From: Bacteroidaceae bacterium
GTDB lineage: Bacteria > Bacteroidota > Bacteroidia > Bacteroidales > Bacteroidaceae
Direction of reading: 5' to 3'
Assembly (NCBI GenBank): GCA_017429945.1
Contig: JAFRNY010000007.1
Coordinates: 22,542-86,541, forward strand
DNA: 64,000 nucleotides
The notes beneath the pieces were generated by a model. It was not told where the DNA came from. It made no database searches and was given only the letters and a program-made list of their open reading frames with translations. Position numbers and translations under genes: made by a program. Numbering within the stretch: position 1 is the stretch's first letter; each line of letters opens with the position of its first letter. This document shows, in pieces, positions 1 to 9,895 of the stretch.

Positions 1-270
<270 letters not shown>

Positions 271-272
271 AT

Positions 273-968
273 ATGCGCAAACATCTTTCATCATACATAG
301 TTCATTGCACGTTGCTCATCGCTCTCATGGTGGGTGCAACGTCATGTGCCGACCTCTTCGATATGGACCCAGCCATCGTGCCCTACACGATGACGCTTGA
401 GACTCATGAGGTTACGCTTATGGTAGGTGATTCGTGCGTGATACAACCTTTGTTCTCGCCCGAGCAGCTGAGCAACAACTCGGTGTACTGGATGAGCAGT
501 GACCCGGAGATAGCCACTTTCGTCTCGGCCGACACGCTCCTGGCCGTCAGCCCCGGCACTACCGAGGCTATCGCCATAGCCGTGACAGACTACAATAAGA
601 TCGACACCTGCATCGTCAATGTCATCAACCGCTGGGCCCTGCCCGAGGATGACTATCCGCACGAGACCGTCGTCTATGCCAATGTCCGCATTCATGGTGA
701 GCCCTTAGCCGACGACGATGTCGTAGCCGCCTTCGTGGGTGGTGAAGTGCGCGGTATAGGTCAGATGTTTGAGATGCGCGGCCACAGCGTAATGCGCATC
801 CGCATCGCCGGCGACTTCGTCGAACCCGACGAGATGGAGCAGCAGTCCGTGGCCTTCAGAGTCTACAGCAAACGACGCCACCTCATCGAGACCTTCCCGC
901 AGTGGATCTACTTCGACGGCGAGAGCCACGGCACACCCTCCGCCCCCATGCTCCTCGAAATTCCATAG
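273..968 (+). CDS. Lipoprotein with a bacterial Ig-like (BIG2-type) domain
   Basis: The 231-aa protein starts with a hydrophobic signal ending in GATSC, a lipobox that predicts lipidation at Cys25. Residues about 38-118 resemble a BIG2 immunoglobulin-like fold (MTLETHEVTLMVGDS, then DPEIATF and VSPGTTEAIA). The C-terminal third carries VVAAFVGGEVRGIGQ, a pattern I associate with a beta domain common in Bacteroidales surface proteins. The next gene starts 15 bp downstream and also encodes a lipoprotein, so the two are probably co-transcribed. A role in surface binding or adhesion is inference; no enzyme motif is visible. Confidence 0.75.
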   Translation: MRKHLSSYIVHCTLLIALMVGATSCADLFDMDPAIVPYTMTLETHEVTLMVGDSCVIQPLFSPEQLSNNSVYWMSSDPEIATFVSADTLLAVSPGTTEAIAIAVTDYNKIDTCIVNVINRWALPEDDYPHETVVYANVRIHGEPLADDDVVAAFVGGEVRGIGQMFEMRGHSVMRIRIAGDFVEPDEMEQQSVAFRVYSKRRHLIETFPQWIYFDGESHGTPSAPMLLEIP

Positions 969-983
969 CACTCAGATAGCCCT

Positions 984-3338
984 ATGAAAAAGCTTCCTAT
1001 ATTCTCGCTCTGCTCGCTTCTGGTCCTGATGTTGTTGGCCGGCTGCACACTCATGCTCGAAGAATATGCCGTGCCCGAAGAGGAGAAAGGGTTCGACGAG
1101 CCCGTGACCGTGGAGAACGATTTCGGCACTTTCACATATCAGTACAACGAAGGCGTCCTGCCCGTCACGCAGACGATACAGGAGTATATCACCCGAGTCG
1201 AGGACGACTCCATCATCTACTTCAGCAGCGACATTCCCCACAAGTGGCTGCCGGTGCGAGGCAGTCTGCTCGCGACGGGCTGCACGCGCACGCTGCCCAA
1301 CGGCCTGAACCATCGCGTAATCTCTGTGGACAAGGTGGGCAGCGAGTATCGTGTGGTGGCAACCATGGCGAGCCGGCAGGATATCTATAAAGAGTTAGAG
1401 ATTAGCTTCGACTATGATTATCAGGCTCCTGATCTTCCTGTTTACGACAGCCTGTATCTTGATAGTATGGGCATCGATATAGAGGACCTTGAAACGACGG
1501 ATTTTTACCTTATCGACAAAGCCTATGGTAATGCTGAAAATTCGCCCAGGTACGTACGGACCCGATCTGATTCTTCCAAGGATACAGTCACCTTGGATAA
1601 AACCTTTACAATAAATATTGCCGAGACGCCCCTCAGCATTGATTTCGGTATTAAGCACACACTCAGACAGACCATACATTATGAGGAGAACCTCACCCTT
1701 AACACAAAAGAGCAATACAATATAGATTACTCAGAAACGAGTTTGGAATTGATTGCGAGCGTAAGCAAGAGTGATATTGCAGGAGCAGAGATTGTTAATT
1801 CCAAAGACCCCAACGACCCCAGGGTGTGGAAGAAACATTTGCGAGAGGTGATGGAGTACATGTATGGTAAGCCTGCAAAGAAGACACCACGGATAGCCAG
1901 GTTGGTAGCTCCTCTTCCGACTCCCGTCCCCTTGACAGCTGTATTCGAGTTCAGCGGAAACATCTCCATCGGAGGAGCTGCATTCGGAGGAGGCTCATTC
2001 AAAATAACCCATGCTAAGGTGAAGGAAGGCTATAAATATTATGGCTATCAGGACAAGAAATATCCCATCCATGAGGAATTGGAAAGCGCCAAATTCACTG
2101 TGGAGAAGCTCAATTTCGGAGGCCAACTCACTGCTTCGTTTGGTTTCAGGGTGGGAGCTGGCATAGAAGTTCCGGGCATAGGGCTAGGTGCCACTATTGG
2201 CCTCGGTTTCAATGCTGGTGCAGAATTAAAGTATGAAACGGACTTCTACAAAGACAACAACGAGGTGATCGTTGACCCTGAGAGTAATTATACCAAACTA
2301 TATGTAGATTTCAAGGCTGATTTCAGAGTTTATCTTAGCCCGTTGGGCATTACTATTGGAGATGCTACATACCCGCTTTACGACAAGCGAATAGCAGAAA
2401 AGACTTTCTATTTCACGCCCCGCATCGATACAAAGAAGACCAAGGGGTCGTTTGCTGTCGTGAAGGTGCCAGACGAAACGTTAGGCGAGAGGAGCGTGAT
2501 TAGATATAACAATACTATCAACTTTGAGAAACTCTATACGTTCGATACATATTGGAACAAAAAGAACACATACCCAAGGCTAAGAGTATATATCGGCAAC
2601 GGATATGAAGGGAAATATGTAGATTTCAAGACGAAGGGAGGAGCGTCAAGTAGCGGTGAGCAAATTGCTGCGGCCGGCACAGACTATGCGTTCACCTTCA
2701 CTCAAGATGATATTCCTAACTCTGAGATGGTGCTTACATGCGTGCCTTGCCTCTATGACGATTTGGAAAAGACGACAACCGAATTCCGCCAACATTCGAA
2801 GTCTTACGGTCTGCAGAAACCAAAGATTACGTATTACAAATACGGACAAACAAGAGGCGCTCTCGTTGACGACCTCTATGCTGAGGCGAAAGCTCAGGGC
2901 GATGAAGAATATGAGAGCTTCAAGGAAGAATTCGAGTATACTTACGGCCCCGCCTGGCAGACGACAGGCAAATACTTCTATAGCTTCTGGTTCCGGTTTA
3001 AGTTTGAGAATGCGCCATTCATGAACGAATGGGGCTATGACGTGGAGATTCTGCGCGATAACAACAAAGAACATAAACTACTGTCGAAGCGCGTCACCGT
3101 AGGCACAAATCTGGCCGGCTCGATGTATTCGGGCACGAAGAAACTTTTGTGCGAGTTCGTTACTAACTTCAAGTCTACGAATGCTGGTGGCGACTGTATG
3201 TTGGTACGCCTACGCCCATACTCCATCAACCTTCTTGGGGAGGAAACCACCCACGCATGGACGGCGTGGAAGGATGTTTACATGAATATCAATAAGGAAG
3301 ACAAAGATGATGTCGAGACCTTCTCCTCAAACTTCTGA
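984..3338 (+). CDS. Large lipoprotein of unknown function
   Basis: The 784-aa protein begins with a lipoprotein signal ending in LLAGC (Cys at about 21). I do not recognise the family. Residues about 300-420 are rich in Gly and small residues with an alternating pattern (IGGAAFGGGSF, FGFRVGAGIEV, GIGLGATIGLGF), which suggests a beta-sheet or barrel-like region. The C-terminal half is rich in Tyr, Lys and Glu. The stretch from about 1.4 to 3.1 kb looks more AT-rich than its surroundings and uses codons such as AAA, GAT and TAT more often, which could reflect transfer or fast divergence. The gene follows the BIG2 lipoprotein with a 15-bp gap and ends before a strong hairpin at 3378-3410. Confidence 0.75.
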   Translation: MKKLPIFSLCSLLVLMLLAGCTLMLEEYAVPEEEKGFDEPVTVENDFGTFTYQYNEGVLPVTQTIQEYITRVEDDSIIYFSSDIPHKWLPVRGSLLATGCTRTLPNGLNHRVISVDKVGSEYRVVATMASRQDIYKELEISFDYDYQAPDLPVYDSLYLDSMGIDIEDLETTDFYLIDKAYGNAENSPRYVRTRSDSSKDTVTLDKTFTINIAETPLSIDFGIKHTLRQTIHYEENLTLNTKEQYNIDYSETSLELIASVSKSDIAGAEIVNSKDPNDPRVWKKHLREVMEYMYGKPAKKTPRIARLVAPLPTPVPLTAVFEFSGNISIGGAAFGGGSFKITHAKVKEGYKYYGYQDKKYPIHEELESAKFTVEKLNFGGQLTASFGFRVGAGIEVPGIGLGATIGLGFNAGAELKYETDFYKDNNEVIVDPESNYTKLYVDFKADFRVYLSPLGITIGDATYPLYDKRIAEKTFYFTPRIDTKKTKGSFAVVKVPDETLGERSVIRYNNTINFEKLYTFDTYWNKKNTYPRLRVYIGNGYEGKYVDFKTKGGASSSGEQIAAAGTDYAFTFTQDDIPNSEMVLTCVPCLYDDLEKTTTEFRQHSKSYGLQKPKITYYKYGQTRGALVDDLYAEAKAQGDEEYESFKEEFEYTYGPAWQTTGKYFYSFWFRFKFENAPFMNEWGYDVEILRDNNKEHKLLSKRVTVGTNLAGSMYSGTKKLLCEFVTNFKSTNAGGDCMLVRLRPYSINLLGEETTHAWTAWKDVYMNINKEDKDDVETFSSNF

Positions 3339-3377
3339 TAACATTTGCACTGGACATAAATCCGTTATATAGAAAGC

Positions 3378-3410
3378 AAGAGGGTGTGCCCGCCGTGGGC
3401 ACACCCTCTT
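3378..3410. terminator. Bidirectional intrinsic terminator
   Basis: A perfect 14-bp stem (AAGAGGGTGTGCCC at 3378-3391 against 3397-3410) closes a 5-nt loop. It lies between the convergent ends of the large lipoprotein gene (plus) and pnp (minus) and can serve both. Confidence 0.85.
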
Positions 3411-3432
3411 ACTGTCTATATATCAATCGAAT

Positions 3433-5655
3433 TTATTCTTCGCGGCGGGGACGATGTTCGCCTCCGTGCTCACCACGCTCAGGACGCTCGCGGCGCTGGC
3501 GGGGCGGACGCTCTACGTAGCCTTCGGGCTTCGGCAGCAGGGCACGACGTGAGAGCTTGAACTTGCCCGTCTTCGGGTCGATGTCGAGGAGCTTGACGGT
3601 CATCTTGTCACCCTCCTTGATGCCAGCCTCCTCGACGGTCTCGAGGCGCTTCCAGTCAATCTCGGAGATGTGGAGCAGGCCGTCCTTGCCCGGCATGAAC
3701 TCTACGAAGCAGCCGTAAGGCATGATGCTGCGGACAGTTCCCTCGTAAACCTCGCCCACCTCGGGCACGGCAACGATGGCACGAATCTTGGCCAGTGCGG
3801 CGTTGATGCTCTCGGCATTGGGACCGCTGACCTGCACCTTGCCCACGCCATCCTCTTCGTCGATGGTGATGGTGGCGCCGGTGTCTTCCTGCATACCCTG
3901 GATGATCTTGCCGCCAGGGCCGATGACAGCACCGATGAACTCCTTCGGGATGATGATCTGCTCGATGCGGGGTACGTGGGGCTTGAGCTCGGGACGTGGC
4001 TCGGGCATGCACTCGAGGATCTTGCCGAGGATGTGCTCGCGGGCCTGCTTAGCCTGCATGAGGGCCTTCTCGAGAATCTCGTAGCTCAGGCCGTCGCACT
4101 TGATATCCATCTGTGTGGCGGTGAGGCCGTCCTTTGTACCTGTGGTCTTGAAGTCCATGTCGCCGAGGTGGTCCTCATCGCCGAGGATGTCGGAGAGCAC
4201 AGCATACTTCTCTTCACCGGGGTTCTTGATGAGACCCATTGCGATACCGCTTACGGGCTTCTTGATGGGCACACCGGCGTCCATCAGTGCGAGGGTACCA
4301 GCGCAGACGGTAGCCATAGAGCTGGAACCGTTTGACTCAAGGATATCACTTACTACACGTACGGTGTAGGGGTAGTCAGCAGGTATCTGACCCTTCAGGG
4401 CGCGCCATGCGAGGTGACCGTGACCAATCTCGCGACGGCCTACGCCGCGCTGAGCCTTGGCCTCGCCTGTGGAGAAGGGCGGGAAGTTATAGTGGAGGAG
4501 GAAGCGCATGTAGGAGCGGTCGAGCACGTCGTCGACGAGCTTCTCATCGAGCTTGGTGCCGAGGGTTACGGTCGAGAGCGACTGCGTCTCGCCACGCGTG
4601 AAGATGGAGCTTCCGTGAGGACCGGGCAGGGGGCTGACTTCGCACCAGATGGGGCGGATGTCCGTTGTGCCGCGGCCGTCGAGGCGAATGCCTTCGTCGA
4701 GGATGCAACGGCGCATGGCGTCGCGCTCCACGTCGTGGTAGTAGCGGTCGACGAGGGCGTTCTTCTCTTCGAGTTCGTCGGCGGTGAGGTCGGCGTGAGC
4801 CTCGGCGTAGCGAACCTTGAAGTCCTCGCGGATCTTCTCGAAGGCTTCGGCGCGGGCCTGCTTCTCGAGGGCCTGCTTGGTGATGTCGTAAGCGGGCTGG
4901 TAGCACTCCTTATTGACCTGCTCGCGCAGCTCTTCGTCGTTGACCTCGTGGCAGTATTCGCGCTTGACGTCCTTGCCGAGCTCCTTGCTGAGCTCCTTCT
5001 GCAGGCGGCACATGGGTTTGATAGCTTCGTGGGCGACCTTCAGGGCCTGGAGCAGATCCTGCTCGCTGACTTCCTTCATCTCGCCTTCCACCATCATGAT
5101 GTTCTCCTCGGTGGCACCGACCATGATGTCCATGTCGGCATCCTTCATCTGCTCGAAGGTAGGATCCACGATGTATTCACCGTTCAGACGGATGACGCGA
5201 ACCTCAGAGATAGGACCATCGAAGGGGATGTCGGAGCAGCTGAGGGCTGCGCTGGCAGCGAAGCCTGCGAGTGCGTCGGGCATATCAACACCGTCGGCTG
5301 AATAGAGATTGACGTTTACATAAACCTCAGCGTGATAGTTGCTGGGGAAGAGGGGACGGAGCGCACGGTCGACGAGGCGGCATGTGAGAATCTCGTCGTC
5401 GTTAGCCTTACCTTCGCGCTTCGTGAAGCCACCGGGGAAACGGCCGGCAGCGGCATATTTCTCGCGATATTCTACTTGAAGGGGCATGAAGTCTGTGCCG
5501 GGCACAGCATCTTTTGCGGCACACACGGTGGCCAGCAGCATGGTGTTGCCCATGCGCAGCATCACGGCGCCGTCGGCTTGCTTGGCAAGCTTGCCAGTCT
5601 CGATGGAGATTTCGCGGCCATCGGGCAGCTGGACTGTCTTTGTGATTACGTTCAT
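3433..5655 (-). CDS. pnp: Polyribonucleotide nucleotidyltransferase (PNPase)
   Basis: The 740-aa product is a phosphorolytic 3'-5' exoribonuclease of mRNA decay. Two RNase PH-like domains are visible: the first contains [13 protein letters not shown] near residue 75 and the second [16 protein letters not shown] and [17 protein letters not shown] domain follows ([16 protein letters not shown], with the GxxG loop near residue 580), then an S1 domain at about 630-700 ([18 protein letters not shown]). The tail is short and rich in Arg, Glu and Pro. Length is close to the family norm of about 700-750. The start [13 protein letters not shown] matches the usual N-terminus, and a TACCTTTG box lies 110 bp upstream. 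Confidence 0.97.
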   Translation of the reverse strand: MNVITKTVQLPDGREISIETGKLAKQADGAVMLRMGNTMLLATVCAAKDAVPGTDFMPLQVEYREKYAAAGRFPGGFTKREGKANDDEILTCRLVDRALRPLFPSNYHAEVYVNVNLYSADGVDMPDALAGFAASAALSCSDIPFDGPISEVRVIRLNGEYIVDPTFEQMKDADMDIMVGATEENIMMVEGEMKEVSEQDLLQALKVAHEAIKPMCRLQKELSKELGKDVKREYCHEVNDEELREQVNKECYQPAYDITKQALEKQARAEAFEKIREDFKVRYAEAHADLTADELEEKNALVDRYYHDVERDAMRRCILDEGIRLDGRGTTDIRPIWCEVSPLPGPHGSSIFTRGETQSLSTVTLGTKLDEKLVDDVLDRSYMRFLLHYNFPPFSTGEAKAQRGVGRREIGHGHLAWRALKGQIPADYPYTVRVVSDILESNGSSSMATVCAGTLALMDAGVPIKKPVSGIAMGLIKNPGEEKYAVLSDILGDEDHLGDMDFKTTGTKDGLTATQMDIKCDGLSYEILEKALMQAKQAREHILGKILECMPEPRPELKPHVPRIEQIIIPKEFIGAVIGPGGKIIQGMQEDTGATITIDEEDGVGKVQVSGPNAESINAALAKIRAIVAVPEVGEVYEGTVRSIMPYGCFVEFMPGKDGLLHISEIDWKRLETVEEAGIKEGDKMTVKLLDIDPKTGKFKLSRRALLPKPEGYVERPPRQRRERPERGEHGGEHRPRREE

Positions 5656-5660
5656 CTTAC

Positions 5661-5811
5661 GATTTACAATTAAACAATTTACAATTTACGATTTTCTTGC
5701 GTCAAATCATGTTATTTGCTTCTATAAAAAGCTTGTTCTTACGTCATTGGTCTCAAAAAACCGCGCAAAGGTACGAATTAAAGTTGAAAGTTGAAAGTTG
5801 AAAGTTGAAAG
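5661..5811. repeat. Two 7-bp arrays in the pnp leader and promoter region
   Basis: At 5661-5691 there are AT-rich heptamers of the ATTTACA / AATTTAC type. At 5781-5811 there are four exact AAGTTGA units. The second array sits where the -33 element of the pnp promoter would be expected. Confidence 0.75.
5766..5773 (-). promoter_or_regulatory. Bacteroidales -7 box for pnp
   Basis: TACCTTTG on the minus strand matches the TAnnTTTG consensus and predicts an untranslated leader of about 100 nt. No clear TTTG is seen 20 bp upstream, where the AAGTTGA array begins. Confidence 0.55.
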
Positions 5812-6002
5812 ATTTTCCAAGAGCTGCGAAAAAGCCTTCTTTTTATGCTTTTTTAATGTTTTCAGCTTTGATTTCCCGTCAAAAGTCTTTCATAATCCTC
5901 AGCCATCTTCTCCCAATTCCAAGCCCAATCTTGCATCTCCCATAGTCCGAAACTTTTACCATGCAAAACCAGATTATTCAGCATCCTGTCACAAGCCATC
6001 TC

Positions 6003-6124
6003 CCGCCAAATCTCAAGCCGCCAACAATCCTGACCAAAGCCGCGTGCAATCCAATCCCATGCCGTCTGTAATCCTGATTCAAGTCGTCTGCAATCCAGTC
6101 CCAAACCATTTTGCCATCAAAACC
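6003..6124. repeat. 22-bp phased array A
   Basis: The hexamer CAATCC or TAATCC recurs at 6025, 6047, 6069 and 6091, exactly 22 bp apart, with surrounding bases such as CCGTCTGY partly conserved. More degenerate units appear to extend upstream to about 5960. The region between pnp and comF holds no convincing gene; the 136-aa open frame at 5798-6208 is translated repeat. Confidence 0.8.
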
Positions 6125-6198
6125 AAACCATTATCCAATCAATATCAAACTGTCCACTTTCATGCCATAAACCCACAAACATCTGGTCAAATTCTATA

Positions 6199-6280
6199 TA
6201 TCACTTAGTGATATGTATAAATCACCGAGTGGTTTATACAAATCACAATGTGAATTTTACAATCCAGGGAGTGGTTGGAA
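6199..6280. repeat. 21-bp array E of short palindromes
   Basis: ATCAC (or ATCCA) starts at 6200, 6221, 6242 and 6262, a 20-21 bp phase. The first units are imperfect palindromes of the form TATCAC-TTA-GTGATA. They could form small hairpins or be tandem operator-like sites, but no regulator is known for them. Confidence 0.75.
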
Positions 6281-6303
6281 AGAATATGCACTGAGGCTTA
6301 CGA

Positions 6304-6420
6304 CTAATCTCTTTGGAGAATAGAGATAATCCTATTGGAGAATAAGGAAAATCCATTAAGAGAATGAAAGATAATCCTTTTGGGAAATAAGAGATTATCC
6401 CTTTGGAGAATAGAGATATT
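6304..6420. repeat. 22-bp phased array F abutting the comF stop
   Basis: GGAGAATA or a close variant starts at 6315, 6337, 6359, about 6381 and 6405, with a consensus near TAATCYNNTTGGAGAATAGA. The last unit ends at the comF stop codon (6420-6422 on the plus strand). Confidence 0.85.
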
Positions 6421-7130
6421 CAGCTTTTATAGACCCAGGCCCAGCAGAAAGCTGTGAAGCGAGTGTCGGGGATCTGTTCGATGGCGGTGATGGCGCTGAG
6501 CATAGTGGCTCCGGTGGTCATCACGTCGTCAACGAGGATAAAGTGGCGGCCGGCATATTCGTCGGGGTGCACGTCGGGGTTGAGTGAGAACGCCTCACGG
6601 GCGTTCTCGAGGCGCTGAGCATAGGAGAAGTGCGTCTGCGACTCGAAAGCGCCTGTGCGGCGCAGTAATGTTGTGACAATGGGCAGCTGCAGCACCTCTG
6701 CCATGCCCTGTGCAATCAGTTCCGACTGGTTGAAACCGCGGCGGCGATGACGCTGTGGTGCGAGTGGCAGCGGCACTATGGCCTCAGCGCCGTCGAAGAG
6801 CCCAGTGGCGCGCAGCTGCTGGGCTGCCTGGCGTCCCATCCACGGCCCGAGCGCCGTGTGGCGATAATATTTAAGGTTGTGAATGATATGCGCGGCGATT
6901 CCGTCGTGGGTGTAGCGCGTGTAGGCCCCTACCCCAGCCAGTCCCTCGTGCCCGGCCCAGTCGTTGGCATGCCGGTTGTAGCGCCAATCGTGCTTGTGCT
7001 CTACGGGCATCGTGAGCATGCACTTGGTGCAAACCAACTCCTCGCCTAAAGCCAGACGGCAACCACAGCCGTTGCACATGCGCGGCAACAACAGGTCGGC
7101 GAGGCTATAATAGAGTTTCCGGAAGTCCAT
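6420..7130 (-). CDS. comF: ComF-family phosphoribosyltransferase-like protein
   Basis: The 236-aa product has an N-terminal zinc-ribbon-like cluster (Cys19, 22, 24, 34 and 37) followed by a type I phosphoribosyltransferase fold. Visible signatures are PLAPQRHRRRGFNQSELIA and the PRPP-binding loop FILVDDVMTTGATML near the C-terminus. Members are linked to DNA uptake or primosome functions in several bacteria; the substrate is unknown. I place the start at MDFRKLYYSL, which aligns with the zinc ribbon. The frame extends 27 codons further, but a TATCTTTG promoter box lies at 7139-7146, so that extension would not be transcribed from it. Confidence 0.88.
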   Translation of the reverse strand: MDFRKLYYSLADLLLPRMCNGCGCRLALGEELVCTKCMLTMPVEHKHDWRYNRHANDWAGHEGLAGVGAYTRYTHDGIAAHIIHNLKYYRHTALGPWMGRQAAQQLRATGLFDGAEAIVPLPLAPQRHRRRGFNQSELIAQGMAEVLQLPIVTTLLRRTGAFESQTHFSYAQRLENAREAFSLNPDVHPDEYAGRHFILVDDVMTTGATMLSAITAIEQIPDTRFTAFCWAWVYKS

Positions 7131-7138
7131 TTCAGCAG

Positions 7139-7146
7139 CAAAGATA
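7139..7146 (-). promoter_or_regulatory. -7 box immediately upstream of comF
   Basis: TATCTTTG on the minus strand ends 8 bp before the chosen ATG, so transcription would begin at or only a few bases before it. The message would be nearly leaderless. Confidence 0.5.
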
Positions 7147-7198
7147 GGCCTTTTTACGGAAAAGTGAGTATGTAGGCATAACTTTTTTTGCAAAAACA

Positions 7199-7229
7199 TT
7201 TGTAGGAACACAAAAAAGCATTACCTTTG
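7199..7229 (+). promoter_or_regulatory. tRNA-Met promoter
   Basis: TTTG at 7199-7202, a 19-bp spacer and TACCTTTG at 7222-7229 match the Bacteroidales housekeeping consensus. The AAAAAGCATTACCTTTGC core is also found before tRNA-Lys at 31.9 kb. Confidence 0.8.
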
Positions 7230-7259
7230 CACCCGCGTTCGGAAAACGGACAGAACGTT

Positions 7260-7333
7260 GGCGGGATAGCTCAGCTGGTTAGAGCGCATGATTCATAATC
7301 ATGAGGTCCTCGGTTCAATCCCGAGTCCCGCTA
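7260..7333 (+). tRNA. tRNA-Met (CAT anticodon)
   Basis: The 74-nt cloverleaf has acceptor GGCGGGA paired with TCCCGCT (one G-T pair), the TA at positions 8-9, a D arm GCTCAGCTGGTTAGAGC, an anticodon loop TTCATAA giving CAT, and a T arm TCGGTTCAATCCCGA. No CCA is encoded. CAT could also be tRNA-Ile2 read after lysidine modification, so the Met assignment is likely rather than certain. Confidence 0.9.
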
Positions 7334-7431
7334 CTTTGAGTTTAAGAAAAAGAGACGACGCGGAGGCGCAGAGAATTTACTCTCAGCACCTCCGCGTTGC
7401 TTTTTAGGAACAACACTTTTACCTATAAGCT

Positions 7432-9864
7432 ATGGTACGCAACTTATTCCTCTCCCTTGCCCTTGCTGTGGTCTCCTGCGCGAGTGCCCAGCCACGCACG
7501 AGCCAACTCTTTGATTTCGGTTGGCGTTTTCATGCCGGCGACGCAGCAGGAGCCGAAGCCATCGGCTATGACGATAGCGCTTGGCGACTGGTGGACCTCC
7601 CTCATGATTTCCAAATCGAGCAGCCGTGGGTGACGCCCGCAGCCGATGAACGCCCCGACACGTCGGACCCTGGCGCTAATATCAAAAGCCGCCTCTCGCC
7701 GCGTGGTTTCAAGGAGATGGGCATAGGCTGGTACCGCAAGACGTTCCGTGCCGACAGCGCTTGGCGCGGCCGCCGTGTAATCCTCGACTTCGAAGGCATT
7801 CTGTACACTGGCGATGCCTACCTCAACGGACGGTTGATAGGCAAGACCGACTATGGCTACCTCGGCTTCGAGGCCGAGGTGTCGCACCTGTTGCGCTGGG
7901 ACGGCGACAACGTGCTGGCCGTGCGCGCCGACACGCGCAACCCCGAGAACAGCCGTTGGTACACGGGGGCCGGCATCTATCGCGATGTTCACGTGGTGAC
8001 GACCTCGCCTGAGGCCTTCTTCACCCGCCACCCTCTGTATGTGACCACGAACGGGCGCGACAGCGTCTGCGTGCAGGCCCAGGCTATATGCCTGGCACGC
8101 CACATTAAACAATTACGCCTGCGCACGCGCATACGCGACCAGCGAGGGCACATAGTGGCTGAGCAGTCCACGGAGCAGCGCACCAGTGCCACACGCGAGT
8201 ACAACCTGCCGCCCATCGTTCTGACCGACGCCCACCTCTGGGACATCAACGACCCGTATCTTTACACCGCCGAGGTGGCTCTGCTCGATGCCGATGGCCG
8301 GGAACTGGATGTCGTAAGCGAGCGCTTTGGAGTGCGCCGTGTGGAATTCGGCCCTGATTTCGGCATGAAACTCAATGGGCGCAAGGTGCTGCTCAAAGGT
8401 ATTGCCAATCACCATACCCTCGGGGCCCTCGGAGCAGCCGCCTACCCCAGGGCCATAGAGAAGCGGCTGCGGCTGCTGAAGGACTTCGGGTTCAACCATA
8501 TCCGCACGAGCCACAACCCGTATAGCGAGAGCCTCCTCGACCTGTGCGACTCGCTCGGCATACTTGTCGTGGACGAACTCTACGATAAATGGCTGACGCA
8601 GTACACCGGCGGCCGCGTGGAGTGGACAGAGATGTGGCAACACGACCTGCCCGAATGGATCCGTCGCGACCGCAACCACCCGAGCATCGTCTTCTGGAGC
8701 CTCGGCAACGAACTGCAGACCTACGCCAACCTGCCCTACGGCGACTGGGGCGTGACACCCTACCGCATGATGAAACCACTGCTGCAGCGCTACGACGCTA
8801 CGCGCCCCGTGACGGTGGCCATGCACCCGCGCGGCCGCAATCCGCAGACCGACTCGCTGCCCGCACCACTCGTATTGGAGACCGACATCGCAGCCTACAA
8901 CTACAGATATATGTACTTCCCGGGCGACAGCCGCCGTTTCCCCTGGATGATGTTCTACCAGAGCGAGGCCACAACGGCTGCCATGGGACCTAACTTCTTC
9001 GAGATGAACCTCGACAAGGTGATAGGTCTGGCATACTGGGGCGCCATCGACTATCTGGGCGAGAGCCAGGGCTGGCCGGCCAAAGGCTGGGCGCAGGGCG
9101 TGTTCTATATCGACCTCACTACCAAGCCCAATGCTTATCTGGCAAAGAGCATCTTCACCGACGAGCCCGTCGTGCACCTTTGTTTCCAGGAGCAGAGCCG
9201 TGATATTGAATGGAACGGAGTGAAGCAGCGCATACGCCAACTTACCGACCACTGGACGCGGCACGAGGGCGACGAGCTGAACCTTACGGTCTACACGAAT
9301 GCCGACGAGGTGGAAGTGGTGGTGAACGGCAAGAGCCTCGGCGTGAAGAAGAACGACCGCACGAATCCCAAAGTGCGCAATCAAGTGAAATGGGACAAGG
9401 TGAAATACGAGCCTGGATATATCGAGGCCATCGCTCGCACCGGCGGACGCATCGTGGCACGCCATCGCGAGGAGACGGCCGGCCAGGCCGTGGCCCTGCG
9501 TCTGCGGGCCGACCTCGGCGGCGACAAAGCGAAAGGCAAGTCGTCAAACGGTACCACCAAGTGGAAAGCCGATGGCCTGGACCTCAGCCACATCACTGTG
9601 GAGGCAGTCGACAAGCAAGGCCGAGTGGTGCCTTCGGCCGCATGCGATGTACAGTTTGAGGTTAGCGGGCCGGCACGCCTTGTGGCCGTCTCGAGCGGCG
9701 ACCACTACAGCGACGAACTGACAGCCACAGACCACCGCCGCCTCTTCCTCGGCAGCGCGCTGGCAATAGTGCGTTCGACGTTAGAAGCCGGCGAGGTCGT
9801 AGTAACGGCCAATGCCGACGGACTGAAGGCAGCCAAACTGAAACTGCATAGCGTCGGGCAATAA
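7432..9864 (+). CDS. Glycoside hydrolase family 2 (beta-galactosidase type)
   Basis: The 810-aa exported enzyme has a signal peptide ending near VVSCASAQ; the Cys could allow lipidation, otherwise signal peptidase I would cut after ASA. An N-terminal galactose-binding-like sugar-binding domain and an Ig-like domain precede the TIM barrel. Barrel signatures are FNHIRTSHNPYSESLLDLCD, the acid/base in SLGNEL (Glu427) and the probable nucleophile in SEATT (Glu512). The C-terminus has a DUF4982-like module (EVVVNGKSLGVKKNDR) and a further beta domain. It probably removes beta-linked galactose or a related sugar from a glycan; the exact substrate is not visible. It follows tRNA-Met with no SusC/D partner nearby. 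Confidence 0.9.
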   Translation: MVRNLFLSLALAVVSCASAQPRTSQLFDFGWRFHAGDAAGAEAIGYDDSAWRLVDLPHDFQIEQPWVTPAADERPDTSDPGANIKSRLSPRGFKEMGIGWYRKTFRADSAWRGRRVILDFEGILYTGDAYLNGRLIGKTDYGYLGFEAEVSHLLRWDGDNVLAVRADTRNPENSRWYTGAGIYRDVHVVTTSPEAFFTRHPLYVTTNGRDSVCVQAQAICLARHIKQLRLRTRIRDQRGHIVAEQSTEQRTSATREYNLPPIVLTDAHLWDINDPYLYTAEVALLDADGRELDVVSERFGVRRVEFGPDFGMKLNGRKVLLKGIANHHTLGALGAAAYPRAIEKRLRLLKDFGFNHIRTSHNPYSESLLDLCDSLGILVVDELYDKWLTQYTGGRVEWTEMWQHDLPEWIRRDRNHPSIVFWSLGNELQTYANLPYGDWGVTPYRMMKPLLQRYDATRPVTVAMHPRGRNPQTDSLPAPLVLETDIAAYNYRYMYFPGDSRRFPWMMFYQSEATTAAMGPNFFEMNLDKVIGLAYWGAIDYLGESQGWPAKGWAQGVFYIDLTTKPNAYLAKSIFTDEPVVHLCFQEQSRDIEWNGVKQRIRQLTDHWTRHEGDELNLTVYTNADEVEVVVNGKSLGVKKNDRTNPKVRNQVKWDKVKYEPGYIEAIARTGGRIVARHREETAGQAVALRLRADLGGDKAKGKSSNGTTKWKADGLDLSHITVEAVDKQGRVVPSAACDVQFEVSGPARLVAVSSGDHYSDELTATDHRRLFLGSALAIVRSTLEAGEVVVTANADGLKAAKLKLHSVGQ

Positions 9865-9895
9865 AACGCACCGTCTTTACGTTATTTATGCATAG

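Noticed and set aside
5798-6208. A 136-aa open frame between pnp and comF
   Set aside because: Its sequence (repeated PNP, NPxPS and QSNP words) is translation of the 22-bp array; there is no signal, domain or promoter and the opposite strand is open too.
8113-9465. Long antisense frames, such as 450 aa opposite the GH2 gene, 476 aa at 36891-38321 and 434 aa at 22547-23851
   Set aside because: They are opposite confidently identified genes. GC-rich codons leave the complementary frame open, and the translations show no signal or motif.
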